A DNA stretch of 24,281 nucleotides from Rectinema sp003452735. GTDB lineage: Bacteria > Spirochaetota > Spirochaetia > Treponematales > Rectinemataceae. A model generated the notes under the pieces. That model was given only the letters and a program-made list of their open reading frames with translations, had not been told where the DNA came from and ran no database searches. The stretch lies in contig DAOOGR010000020.1 in NCBI GenBank assembly GCA_035415815.1, positions 1-24,281 on the forward strand, in the 5' to 3' direction. The translations under genes and the position numbers were made by a program. This document shows, in pieces, positions 7,761 through 14,987 of this stretch (positions within the stretch are counted from its first letter, which is position 1; the number at the start of each line of letters is the position of its first letter).

Positions 7761-9650
7761 ATGCTAGAAAATAGTACAACGCATGAGGTTCTTGCCTGCA
7801 CATCAAAGCCCTCATTGCGCGCTATCAAACTCGTCCTTGCTTACGATGGCAGCGATTTTTCCGGTTGGCAGAAACAGAAAAATGGGCGCTCGGTTCAAGA
7901 GGAACTCGAAAAAGCACTTTCGATAATGCATAAACACGAAGTGCGAGTCGTAGGAAGCGCCCGCACTGATGCAGGCGTTCATGCTATGGGACAAGCCGCA
8001 AGCTTCTATACGGATATCGCTTCGATTCCAGCCAATCGTTTTGTATTGGCCTTAAATAAACTCTTGCCACGCGATGTGCGCGTGCTCTCTTCTGAAGAGG
8101 AGAAACCTGATTTTCATGCCAGATTCGATGCTTCTTTGAGGCGATATCGGTATTTTCTGAGCTGCGGAGGGACGCCTGATCCATTTACTCTTCGCTATGC
8201 TCATTTTATTCCTTACTATCCATGTCTTACCATTCTGAATGCGATGGCTTCTGTGGTGTTAGGGGAGCACGATTTTTCGACTTTTGCCTCTGCACAAGAT
8301 AAGAGCGAATCAAGGTTTCGCTTCATAAGCGAGTCAGTGTTTTTCTTAGAGAGAGACTTGCTCGTCTATCAGATAGCAGGTAATGCTTTTCTATGGCGTC
8401 AGGTGCGCTCTCTTGTGGGGACTTTTCTTGAACTCGAAAAGAAAGCAAAGGATCCTGGCGAAGCAGAAATCTTGATGCACGAAGTCCTTGAATCCAAAGA
8501 TCGAAGTAGGGCAGGGCCTACGGCTCCAGCCTGCGGGCTTTTCCTCTGGAATATCGAATATGGAGAGAGAGTCCATGGCCATACCCGAAAGCAGCACAAT
8601 AAAAAAGAAAGCAGCAAGGCAGACCCCATTTCCCCAGTTTGGGAAGGGATAGCCAATCCATCGATGCCCATGAGAGCCGATAGGTATCTCTCAGAGATAA
8701 TCAAGCTCATGACTCGTTCTCAGCTAAAGGCTCGAAATGCTCACCTCTTTTGTAATGGAGTAGAAGTAAAATTTTCTCATAAGCTTAAAAGCAAAGATCG
8801 TTTGCGCCTTGAATGGACAGAAGCTCCTTCAGGGCAAATAGAGCCTGAGGCTATACCATTGGAGATTCTTTATCAAGATGCAGATGTCTATGTAATCGAT
8901 AAACCGCAGGGAATGGTCACCCATCCTGCGGCTGGCAATTGGCATGGCACTCTTGCGAATGCGGTACTATGGCTGGATCACGAAGCTCTACAAAATATTC
9001 AAGTTCAAGATTCTTTCTCGATTTCTTCTCCTGCTCGCGCTGGCATTGTCCATCGTCTTGATAAAGACACTTCTGGTGTAATCATCGTAGCACGAACAGC
9101 CACTGCCCAGGAATTCTTATCAAGTCAGTTTAGAGAACACCAAGCTAGAAAAGAATATTTTGCAATAGTAAGGGGTATTCCGCCTGAGCCAAAAGGCAGA
9201 ATTGATACATGGATAGCGCGCAACCAAAGAGATCGCAAAAAGTTTACAGTAAGCGAACCCGGCCGCGGCAAGCATGCACTTACTCTATATAGAGTATGCA
9301 GAGCATGGGAGGCAAATTGCTACATCGATGATCGATTGGTCGATGTTGCTTCTAAAGGAGCAAAGCCTTCTATTTACTCGTTACTTGCTCTCTATCCCAG
9401 AACAGGGCGAACCCACCAACTCCGAGTACACTGCGCTAATATTGGTTGTCCAATTCTAGGAGATCCTATTTATGGTAAGAAAGATGAAATCTTTCCAGAA
9501 GCTACGCTTATGCTCCATGCTCATCGGCTCAAAATTCGTCTGCCTTCTCGATCAGAACCCTCGGTCTTTTCGTCTCCTTTTCCTACTAGATTCAGAGATA
9601 TCATTTCTTACCTGGACAAGCATGGCCATAATATAAAAGTCACAGATTAA
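7761..9650 (+). CDS. truA: Fused pseudouridine synthase: TruA domain plus RluD-type S4/RluA domain
   Basis: One 629-residue frame holding two complete enzymes. Residues about 20-262 are TruA (tRNA pseudouridine 38-40 synthase): KLVLAYDGSDFSGWQ, the catalytic loop ARTDAGVHA with D70, RYRYFLS, and FLWRQVRSLVGT. A polar linker (about 265-300) leads to an S4 RNA-binding domain (from MRADRYLSE, residue 304) and a RluA/RluD catalytic domain: YVIDKPQGMVTHPAAG, HRLDKDTSG with catalytic D434, YFAIVRG, PRTGRTHQLRVH and LMLHAHRL. RluD-type enzymes modify 23S rRNA helix 69. The two families are normally separate genes; the linker shows no stop or frameshift. Start 7761 is 3 bp after acpS. Which rRNA site the second half uses is inference. 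Confidence 0.9.
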   Translation: MLENSTTHEVLACTSKPSLRAIKLVLAYDGSDFSGWQKQKNGRSVQEELEKALSIMHKHEVRVVGSARTDAGVHAMGQAASFYTDIASIPANRFVLALNKLLPRDVRVLSSEEEKPDFHARFDASLRRYRYFLSCGGTPDPFTLRYAHFIPYYPCLTILNAMASVVLGEHDFSTFASAQDKSESRFRFISESVFFLERDLLVYQIAGNAFLWRQVRSLVGTFLELEKKAKDPGEAEILMHEVLESKDRSRAGPTAPACGLFLWNIEYGERVHGHTRKQHNKKESSKADPISPVWEGIANPSMPMRADRYLSEIIKLMTRSQLKARNAHLFCNGVEVKFSHKLKSKDRLRLEWTEAPSGQIEPEAIPLEILYQDADVYVIDKPQGMVTHPAAGNWHGTLANAVLWLDHEALQNIQVQDSFSISSPARAGIVHRLDKDTSGVIIVARTATAQEFLSSQFREHQARKEYFAIVRGIPPEPKGRIDTWIARNQRDRKKFTVSEPGRGKHALTLYRVCRAWEANCYIDDRLVDVASKGAKPSIYSLLALYPRTGRTHQLRVHCANIGCPILGDPIYGKKDEIFPEATLMLHAHRLKIRLPSRSEPSVFSSPFPTRFRDIISYLDKHGHNIKVTD

Positions 9651-9689
9651 AAATCACAATGTCATATTTGAGTATTTCTTAATATCGAA

Positions 9690-9708
9690 AAGGCCTTATG
9701 AAGGCCTT
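9690..9708. repeat. Duplicated AAGGCCTT palindrome, small hairpin
   Basis: AAGGCCTT (9690-9697), ATG, AAGGCCTT (9701-9708). Each copy is itself a palindrome and the two can pair as an 8-bp stem with a 3-nt loop. First of four inverted repeats in the spacer between the fused pseudouridine synthase gene and the RRM gene. Confidence 0.45.
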
Positions 9709-9728
9709 AGATTATAGAATTATAAAAA

Positions 9729-9764
9729 AACCGGTACAAGTTTATGCTTGCACCGGTTCTATTT
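9729..9764 (+). terminator. Probable terminator of the dxs operon
   Basis: AACCGGT (9729-9735), one mismatch, CAAG, a 6-nt loop, CTTG, mismatch, ACCGGTT (9752-9758), followed by CTATTTA on the plus strand and preceded by a run of A, which becomes a T run on the minus strand. It could terminate both converging transcripts. The U tract on the plus side is weak. Confidence 0.5.
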
Positions 9765-9815
9765 ACCACAACATAGCCCCCATATGGCTTTGTGACCTAA
9801 GGCTGGCTTTGTGGT
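9765..9815. repeat. Long inverted repeat ACCACAA / TTGTGGT
   Basis: ACCACAA (9765-9771) pairs with TTGTGGT (9809-9815). Inside, AGCC (9774-9777) can pair with several GGCT copies (9786-9789, 9801-9804, 9805-9808). No coding capacity. It may be part of a small RNA or of 3' untranslated structure; see findings. Confidence 0.35.
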
Positions 9816-9822
9816 TCTTGTG

Positions 9823-9860
9823 AAAGACTCGCGCTAGCGGCTTTTAGGTGCGAGTCTTTA
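9823..9860. terminator. Stem-loop beside the stop codon of the RRM gene
   Basis: AAAGACTCGC (9823-9832) and GCGAGTCTTT (9850-9859) form a perfect 10-bp stem with a 17-nt loop, 6 bp beyond the stop codon of the minus-strand RRM gene. A/T-rich ends on both sides fit a bidirectional terminator or a 3'-end stabiliser. Confidence 0.55.
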
Positions 9861-9865
9861 TTGTC

Positions 9866-10162
9866 TTAGTATCTGCGGCCTCGGTAACCGCCGGTATCTT
9901 CCCTTTCGTAGCGTGGCTTCTCCTGCGCTTCATTCACGCGGAGCTGCCTACCCATGAATTCCTGACCATTGAGCGCGGCGATTGCGGCGCTGGCTGCATC
10001 GGGATTATCCATCTCAACGAAGCCAAATCCTTTCGCTTTGCCTGTGAATCTATCGACAATTATATTCACAGATGAGACATCGCCATACTGAGCAAACAAA
10101 TCTTGAAGCTGACGCTCAGAAGTGTTGTAATTCATGTTACCGACATAAATTTTCTTGGACAT
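9866..10162 (-). CDS. RRM-domain RNA-binding protein (bacterial Rbp type)
   Basis: A single RNA recognition motif followed by a short basic tail, 98 aa in all. RNP2 is IYVGNM (residues 5-10) and RNP1 is KGFGFVEM (44-51) with the two aromatic stacking residues in place. The tail ends GGYRGRRY, a miniature Gly/Arg-rich segment like those of bacterial and cyanobacterial Rbps, which bind single-stranded RNA and are often cold-induced. GAGG lies 10 nt before the start codon. The gene stands alone on the minus strand between convergent and divergent neighbours and has a long structured leader (10163 to about 10469), suggesting post-transcriptional control. Its RNA targets are unknown. Confidence 0.92.
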   Translation of the reverse strand: MSKKIYVGNMNYNTSERQLQDLFAQYGDVSSVNIIVDRFTGKAKGFGFVEMDNPDAASAAIAALNGQEFMGRQLRVNEAQEKPRYEREDTGGYRGRRY

Positions 10163-10183
10163 TTCGGAAAAACCTCAAATCTA

Positions 10184-10207
10184 GGCCTCGTCCTCTCGAC
10201 GTAGGCC
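10184..10207 (-). promoter_or_regulatory. Leader hairpin 1 of the RRM gene
   Basis: On the minus strand GGCCT, a bulged A, CGTC, loop GAGAG, GACG, AGGCC: a 9-bp stem with one bulge, about 22 nt before the start codon and just 5' of the GAGG ribosome site. Confidence 0.5.
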
Positions 10208-10212
10208 GGTTT

Positions 10213-10231
10213 GATTCGCCTAGGGCGAATC
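10213..10231 (-). promoter_or_regulatory. Leader hairpin 2 of the RRM gene
   Basis: GATTCGCC and GGCGAATC form a perfect 8-bp stem with a 3-nt loop, 5 nt from the first leader hairpin. Perfect pairing and tight tandem placement suggest a selected RNA structure. Confidence 0.5.
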
Positions 10232-10475
10232 TGTAGCGAAATCCTGAAGGCACATATTTGCCTCCAAAGTCTTCAGAGGAGAAATCAGAGAACTGTTTTG
10301 ATTATTTTTGGTCTTTCCGAATGAAAAACAAGGAAGAGAAAAACCGGCACTTGCGTATGCCGCCATCAGCAAGCCAGTGTTACGAAAGGAAAAACAATGC
10401 ATGAAACAGCCAATTCCAACCTGAAAACCTATGGAAGACGATTGTCCCTCCGCAGTTTTCACTTATATCTGCAGA

Positions 10476-10503
10476 ATTTAAACCATTTTTTAAAGATCGT
10501 CAA
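10476..10503 (-). promoter_or_regulatory. Candidate promoter of the RRM gene
   Basis: On the minus strand TTGACG (10498-10503), a 16-bp spacer and TTAAAT (10476-10481). If used, the transcript starts near 10469 and has a leader of about 300 nt, unusually long for such a small gene. Confidence 0.45.
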
Positions 10504-10571
10504 TAGACACAGACATATTTCAGCAGCAAAAAAGCCATTATAAGCCAAGAGTTATAAAAATATGGACAAAC

Positions 10572-10599
10572 TTGACAAAGACCCCTCCATCGCTATAAT
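10572..10599 (+). promoter_or_regulatory. Near-consensus sigma-70 promoter of rny
   Basis: TTGACA (10572-10577), 16-bp spacer, TATAAT (10594-10599): both boxes match the consensus perfectly. The start point would be near 10606, followed by a short leader with GGGAGGG (10625-10631) just before the rny ATG. Confidence 0.8.
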
Positions 10600-10634
10600 C
10601 AAAAGTACGGCATATTATTTAATAGGGAGGGCTT

Positions 10635-12167
10635 ATGGCACCATTAGTGGGGTACATCGTCCTTCCTCTTGCCGGTCTTATTCTAGGATGGATGATCCGC
10701 TGGCTATATGCCAGATTTCGGCTCTCTTCCGCTGAGAGGGAAGCGGAGCGTGTTTTGCAGGATGCAATAAAAGAGGCGGAGGCCAAGAAAAAAGAGATCC
10801 TGGTAGAAGCAAAAGATCAGATCATTCGAGAACGAAACCAGCAGGAGAGGGAACTGCGAGATAGGAGAATGGAGCTGCAGAAATATGAGCGGCGAGTTCT
10901 CCTCAAGGAAGAAAATCTCGATGCAAAGCTTGCATCTATAGAACGCATTGAGGCAGATCTTAAAAACAGAGAAAACAAAATAGCAGAAAAAGAAGAATAT
11001 CTAGCAGGACAGGAAGAGCGATACGCTGCGGAGCTCGAGCGAGTATCGGGCTTTACCGCCGAGGAAGCTAAAAAGCTTATTATACAAAATATGGAGCAAG
11101 AAGCACGCAGAGATGCTCAGACCTTGATCAATAAAATCGATCAAGAAGCACAACTGTCGGCGGAGAAGAAAGCCAAAGACATTCTCATCACCACAATTCA
11201 ACGCATCGCAACTGAATCGACTGCAGAATCTACAATTTCCTCTGTGAGTCTTCCTTCCGATGAGATGAAAGGTCGGATTATAGGGCGCGAAGGCCGCAAC
11301 ATTCGCACGCTAGAAACATTGACCGGCGTCGATATCATAATCGATGATACACCAGAAGCTGTGGTTATATCATGTTTTGATCCAATTCAGCGCGAGATTG
11401 CGAAGATTTCGCTTGAAAGGCTCATTGCAGACGGCCGCATACACCCTGCACGCATTGAAGAAATGATACAGAAGGTGACTCGTGAGATCAATCAAAAGCT
11501 CTACGACGAAGGCGAAAAGGTTGTTTTCGATCTTGGCTTGCACAACATGGCTCCAGAGCTGATTAGAGCTGTTGGAAGACTCTACTACCGCACGAGTTAT
11601 GGACAGAACGTACTGATGCACTCAAAGGAAGTGGCTATTATTGCAGGACTTCTAGCAGCGGAGCTTGGCCTAAACCGCGAAATAGCAAAGCGGGGTGCGC
11701 TGCTTCACGACATTGGGAAGGGCATTGTTACAGATAGCGATAAGAATCACGCAGAGATCGGCACAGAAATCGCTAAAAAATTTGGTGAAGATACGCGTGT
11801 AATCAATGCGATTGCATCCCATCATAACGATGTAGAACCCAATTGTCCGGAAAGTGTAATTGTGCAGATTGCAGACGCTATTTCGGCTGCCCGGCCTGGT
11901 GCAAGGCGTGAGACTCTGGATAACTACATAAAACGTCTAGAAGACCTTGAAGCTGTAGCAGAGAGCTTTTCTGGTGTAGAAAAGGCCTTTGCTATTCAGG
12001 CAGGTCGAGAGCTTCGTATCATTGTAAGCAATGAACAAGTTTCGGACGATCAGGCCAAGGAGCTTTGCAAGGATATCGCCAAGAAAATAGAATCAGATTT
12101 ACGCTATCCTGGAAGAATAAAAGTCACAATCATAAGGGAAACTCGAATAGTGGAATACGCGCGATGA
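10635..12167 (+). CDS. rny: Ribonuclease Y
   Basis: Membrane-anchored endoribonuclease that starts decay of many mRNAs. Domain order is complete: N-terminal membrane helix (GYIVLPLAGLILGWMIRWLY), a long charged coiled coil to about residue 200, a KH RNA-binding domain (GRIIGREGRNIRTLETLTG, IIDDTPEAVVIS), then the HD phosphohydrolase domain with catalytic HDIGKG (H358, D359). Length 510 aa is standard. Strong promoter and GGGAGGG ribosome site suggest high expression. Its stop overlaps the ymdB start (ATGA), a linkage conserved in many bacteria. Confidence 0.96.
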   Translation: MAPLVGYIVLPLAGLILGWMIRWLYARFRLSSAEREAERVLQDAIKEAEAKKKEILVEAKDQIIRERNQQERELRDRRMELQKYERRVLLKEENLDAKLASIERIEADLKNRENKIAEKEEYLAGQEERYAAELERVSGFTAEEAKKLIIQNMEQEARRDAQTLINKIDQEAQLSAEKKAKDILITTIQRIATESTAESTISSVSLPSDEMKGRIIGREGRNIRTLETLTGVDIIIDDTPEAVVISCFDPIQREIAKISLERLIADGRIHPARIEEMIQKVTREINQKLYDEGEKVVFDLGLHNMAPELIRAVGRLYYRTSYGQNVLMHSKEVAIIAGLLAAELGLNREIAKRGALLHDIGKGIVTDSDKNHAEIGTEIAKKFGEDTRVINAIASHHNDVEPNCPESVIVQIADAISAARPGARRETLDNYIKRLEDLEAVAESFSGVEKAFAIQAGRELRIIVSNEQVSDDQAKELCKDIAKKIESDLRYPGRIKVTIIRETRIVEYAR

Positions 12168-13009
12168 GCTCTATGACTGCCAATGTACTTATGATCGGCG
12201 ATATTGTCGGAGCGCCCGGCCTTCGGGCGCTCTTTGCTATTTTGCCGACTTTAGTTAGAAAGACCGAAGCAGATCTCGTTGTCGCGAACGGCGAAAATGC
12301 ACTTAAGGGTTATGGAATTGGCCCGGACGAAATTGCAGCGATGCGTTCCTATGGTGTCGACATCATAACGAGCGGCAATCATGTTTGGGAGAGAAAAGAA
12401 GCAGCAGCTTTACTCGAAAGCGAAGCTCAGCTATTGCGTCCGGCAAATTATCCAAAAGGATTACCTGGCCGTGGGTTTGCTTATGTAGGTGAGCGAGTCT
12501 CTGCCGGACAGCAAGCCATTGTCCGAGCGAGTGGTGCAGCTGCTCGCTTCGAATGGCTTGTGGTGAATCTTCAGGGCCGCCGGAGCATGTACGATATAGA
12601 TTGTCCCTTTACTAAGGCTGATCAGCTGCTTGCAGCAGCCGCGCGCGATCACCCAAATGCTCTCATTGTCGTCGATTTCCACGCAGAGTCCAATGAAGAA
12701 AAAGAGGCTCTAGCTTGGTATTTGGATGGACGTATCTCTGTATTTGCAGGAACTCATACCCATGTGACCAGTGCCGATGAAAGAGTGCTACCCAAAGGCA
12801 CTGGATATCTCACCGATCTTGGAATGACCGGCCCAATCGATTCAGTGATAGGCATGAATGGTGATATCTGTATACGCCGTTTTATTACCCAGATACCATA
12901 TAAGATGGAAACGGCAGAAGGGAGTTCCGCAATAATGGGGGCGATTTTTAGAATCGAACCAAAAAGCCATCGCTGTGTGGAAATAGAGAGAGTCTACCAG
13001 AGCTTATAA
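12164..13009 (+). CDS. ymdB: YmdB-family metallophosphoesterase
   Basis: Calcineurin-like phosphoesterase (TIGR00282 type); the Bacillus homologue hydrolyses 2',3'-cyclic nucleotides and influences RNA turnover with RNase Y. Dinuclear metal-site motifs are visible: GDIVG (D13), NGENALKGYGI, SGNHVWERKE, DFHAESNEEKEAL and AGTHTHV, with the family signature TGYLTDLGMTGP near the end. 281 aa, normal length. A longer in-frame frame opens at 12065 but that stretch lies inside rny; the ATG at 12164 gives the expected N-terminus and an ATGA overlap with rny, implying translational coupling. Confidence 0.93.
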   Translation: MSSMTANVLMIGDIVGAPGLRALFAILPTLVRKTEADLVVANGENALKGYGIGPDEIAAMRSYGVDIITSGNHVWERKEAAALLESEAQLLRPANYPKGLPGRGFAYVGERVSAGQQAIVRASGAAARFEWLVVNLQGRRSMYDIDCPFTKADQLLAAAARDHPNALIVVDFHAESNEEKEALAWYLDGRISVFAGTHTHVTSADERVLPKGTGYLTDLGMTGPIDSVIGMNGDICIRRFITQIPYKMETAEGSSAIMGAIFRIEPKSHRCVEIERVYQSL

Positions 13010-13090
13010 ATATCGAGAGTGCAAAAAACTAGCAGATTGCTTTCATTATAGATATTTCTTACGGTTATGATGTCTATTTCTCAAGGCCTC

Positions 13091-13118
13091 TTGACATTTG
13101 AGTTCAGGCAGGTATATA
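13091..13118 (+). promoter_or_regulatory. Promoter of tRNA-Leu(GAG)
   Basis: TTGACA (13091-13096), 16-bp spacer, TATATA (13113-13118; an overlapping TATATA at 13115-13120 gives 18 bp). Transcription would start about 20 bp before the mature 5' end of the tRNA. Confidence 0.7.
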
Positions 13119-13145
13119 TAAACGAGCAAATAAACGAATAAGATT

Positions 13146-13227
13146 GCGGCGATGGTGGAATTGGTAGACACGCTAGCTTGAGGTGCTAGTGCCGAGAGGC
13201 ATGGAGGTTCAAGTCCTCTTCGCCGCA
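13146..13227 (+). tRNA. tRNA-Leu, anticodon GAG
   Basis: Acceptor stem GCGGCGA (13146-13152) pairs perfectly with TCGCCGC (13220-13226), discriminator A at 13227, no encoded CCA. Type II tRNA with a long variable arm (TGCCGAGAGGCA), D-arm TGGTAGACA, anticodon stem CTAGC/GCTAG with loop TTGAGGT and anticodon GAG at 13180-13182, T-loop GTTCAAGTC. Its 3' end is the likely integration site of the element that follows. Confidence 0.96.
13206..13227 (+). other. Probable attachment site (attL) in the 3' end of tRNA-Leu
   Basis: The T-arm and acceptor 3' half of the tRNA are the usual crossover region of tyrosine integrases, and an integrase gene begins 106 bp away. The tRNA is intact, as expected when the element's copy restores its 3' end. 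No second copy of this sequence is seen in the window, so attR must lie beyond 24281. Exact core limits cannot be set from one end. Confidence 0.55.
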
Positions 13228-13290
13228 AATATTGAATTAACAAAGAATTAGCCTACCCGAAAACGGGCGGCATATCATGCGACTATCCAG

Positions 13291-13316
13291 AAGTGACACT
13301 TGAAAGTGACACTTTC
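13291..13316. repeat. Tandem palindromic sites upstream of the integrase gene
   Basis: AAGTGACACTT occurs at 13291-13301 and again at 13304-13314, 13 bp apart. Each copy is a palindrome around a central A; the second extends to GAAAGTGACACTTTC (13302-13316). Candidates for integrase arm sites, excisionase sites or an operator controlling the integrase. Confidence 0.6.
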
Positions 13317-13333
13317 ATGGAAAAGGAGAGGAT

Positions 13334-14521
13334 ATGCGCCCCAAAAAACACGCTTTGTTCACACTTTTCAAACACCACAATGCTAATGGGACTACTGTCT
13401 GGTACGCTCGATTTTGGGATGATGCGACACAGCGGTATGCTATAGCCCGCTCAACCGGCGTACTAGCTCAAGGAAAGCGCGAGCGCCACGATGAGGCTAT
13501 CACGGTTGCTCGTGAAATGGCTTCATCAATCCAGTTTTCTAGCTCGCCTTTAAAACAACTGTTTGTGGATTATGTGGAATCATTCTGGACTTCTTCAAGC
13601 TGCTATGTCAAAGAACGCGCGCTTGTATTGAAAAAACCTCTTTCGGCCTATTATGTTAAGATGAATCACGATGATGTTGGTCGGCACATTCGGCCTTTCC
13701 CTGGATTTAGAAAGTTAACTCTTAATGACCTCACTCCCGGGCATATTAGAGACTGGATGCGATGGGCTGCTGAAAAAGGATTGAGCGCACGGCGAATAAA
13801 TGCTGTGCTGCAGTCTATGAGAGTGGCAGTTCGATATGCTGTATCTCGCGAAGAATTGTTGCGGGACCCATTTGCAAAAATAGCAGAAGTAAAGGAAGAG
13901 ATAAAAGAAAAAGGAATATTGACGCCTGCAGAAGTATCATTATTGATCAATAGAAATGGAAATGATGATCCTCGCATTTATCTGGGAATACTACTAGGCG
14001 TATTTTGCGGATTGCGAAGAGGTGAAGTCCGGGGCTTACAATGGGGAGATGTTGACCTTAACCAGAGAATCATTCATGTAAACCATAATTATGTTGATAA
14101 TGAAGGAATAAAAACGCCTAAATGCAAAAGCATGAGAAGTGTGCCTATTCCAAGAGCAGTTTATTCTGCTTTTAATGCAGTTCGTACTGTTTCCCCGTAT
14201 CTTGCCAGCGATGACTTTGTACTATTCAACTTTTTGTCTCGAGATATTCCAGTTAGTATGAATTTTTTCCGGGCAGGGCTTTGCAGTGTACTTGAATCGA
14301 TTGGTATTAAAAAGGAAGCGCAAAAATTGAGAAACATTACTTTCCATAGTTTGAGACATACTTTTGTAACGCTAGGGCGCTTGGCAGGTATTAGCGATTT
14401 CGAAATTCAGGCTCTTGCTGGGCACAGGAGCTCCTCAATGATGGAGCGATATAGCCATGTTTGCCAGGTAATCGATTATGGTTCAGTTTGCAAGAAACTT
14501 GAGGACGCGGCAAATCAATGA
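13334..14521 (+). CDS. Tyrosine-type site-specific integrase
   Basis: Recombines the element with the tRNA-Leu attachment site. N-terminal arm-binding/SAM-like domain (to about residue 180), then the catalytic domain with the full set: R228 (FCGLRRGEVRG), a candidate lysine in the KCKSMRSVPIP strand, H338-x2-R341 (FHSLRHTF), H364 (LAGHRSS) and nucleophile Y373 (MERYSHV). 395 aa, normal for phage and island integrases. AAGGAGAGG precedes the ATG. More AT-rich than the replication genes downstream, a mosaic pattern common in elements. Confidence 0.95.
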   Translation: MRPKKHALFTLFKHHNANGTTVWYARFWDDATQRYAIARSTGVLAQGKRERHDEAITVAREMASSIQFSSSPLKQLFVDYVESFWTSSSCYVKERALVLKKPLSAYYVKMNHDDVGRHIRPFPGFRKLTLNDLTPGHIRDWMRWAAEKGLSARRINAVLQSMRVAVRYAVSREELLRDPFAKIAEVKEEIKEKGILTPAEVSLLINRNGNDDPRIYLGILLGVFCGLRRGEVRGLQWGDVDLNQRIIHVNHNYVDNEGIKTPKCKSMRSVPIPRAVYSAFNAVRTVSPYLASDDFVLFNFLSRDIPVSMNFFRAGLCSVLESIGIKKEAQKLRNITFHSLRHTFVTLGRLAGISDFEIQALAGHRSSSMMERYSHVCQVIDYGSVCKKLEDAANQ

Positions 14522-14576
14522 ATAGTAATTGAGGAAAAGCTTTTATCAAGAATGTCATAGATTACAATGGAGCTTC

Positions 14577-14607
14577 TTGCATTGCAATGAGATTTTGTAG
14601 TATACTA
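14577..14607 (+). promoter_or_regulatory. Promoter with two overlapping palindromes
   Basis: TTGCAT (14577-14582), 18-bp spacer, TATACT (14601-14606). The -35 lies in an 11-bp palindrome TTGCATTGCAA (14577-14587), the -10 in a perfect 10-bp palindrome TAGTATACTA (14598-14607). The next start codon is only 6 bp past the -10 box, so the transcript may be leaderless. Confidence 0.5.
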
Positions 14608-14612
14608 AACAT

Positions 14613-14939
14613 ATGGATAGTGATGATTTTGATGATGCGTTTGTATTGAGGTATAAAATAAATAGATACCCAGCAAAATATTTTCGCAAGCTCCGAGCAG
14701 AGGGGGCTAAAAATAAAGTCATTGCTCAAATGTTCGGCATTTCGGAGCTCAAAGTGAGAAAGGTGATAAATAAATGGCCGGATGAAAAACTCATAACAGT
14801 GTATGATTATGACTTGGTTCCATCGAGGGGTCATCATTGCATTTATGATGAAGAACTTTATGACGAAGAAGGCCATAGTTTTGGATATTTAGATTATCAA
14901 TTAAATTTAGAGCATGAATACCATAAAGGGAGATGTTGA
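14613..14939 (+). CDS. Small HTH protein of the element
   Basis: Not assigned to a named family. 108 aa; residues about 33-50 (KNKVIAQMFGISELKVRKVI) read as a helix-turn-helix: a conditional-entry helix, turn at GIS, recognition helix. Both ends are rich in Asp, Glu and Tyr. No Shine-Dalgarno stands before the ATG, and the -10 box is 6 bp upstream, which fits leaderless translation. Position between the integrase and the replication operon suggests a regulator of the element, perhaps acting on the palindromes in its own promoter; this is inference. Confidence 0.65.
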   Translation: MDSDDFDDAFVLRYKINRYPAKYFRKLRAEGAKNKVIAQMFGISELKVRKVINKWPDEKLITVYDYDLVPSRGHHCIYDEELYDEEGHSFGYLDYQLNLEHEYHKGRC

Positions 14940-14956
14940 TTTTAAAAAGGGATTCA

Positions 14957-14976
14957 TAGCCAATTCTAGTTGGCTA
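14957..14976. repeat. Inverted repeat TAGCCAA / TTGGCTA
   Basis: A perfect 7-bp stem with a 6-nt loop (TTCTAG) directly after the HTH gene. TAAAAT (14975-14980) overlaps its right end and could be a -10 box for the structured segment that starts at about 14988. Could be an operator or a weak terminator. Confidence 0.4.
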
Positions 14977-14987
14977 AAATAAATATC

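Larger units (their letters stand above)
10163..10634. other. 472-bp divergent intergenic region between the RRM gene and rny
   Basis: Holds the minus-strand promoter and leader of the RRM gene on the left and the rny promoter on the right. An 80-codon frame with a GTG start lies on the minus strand (10220-10462), but its composition (no clear domain, low-complexity mix, no good ribosome site) makes it an unlikely protein. Confidence 0.6.

Noticed and set aside
10220..10462. 80-codon frame on the minus strand in the RRM leader
   Set aside because: GTG start, no convincing ribosome site, no recognisable domain and Ser/Phe-rich mixture; better explained as untranslated leader.
12065..12163. 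N-terminal extension of ymdB
   Set aside because: It lies wholly inside rny, reads as basic low-information sequence, and the family N-terminus begins at the ATG at 12164.
13256..13267. CCCG-AAAA-CGGG hairpin as tRNA terminator
   Set aside because: Only 4 bp, no U tract after it; noted but not strong enough to call.
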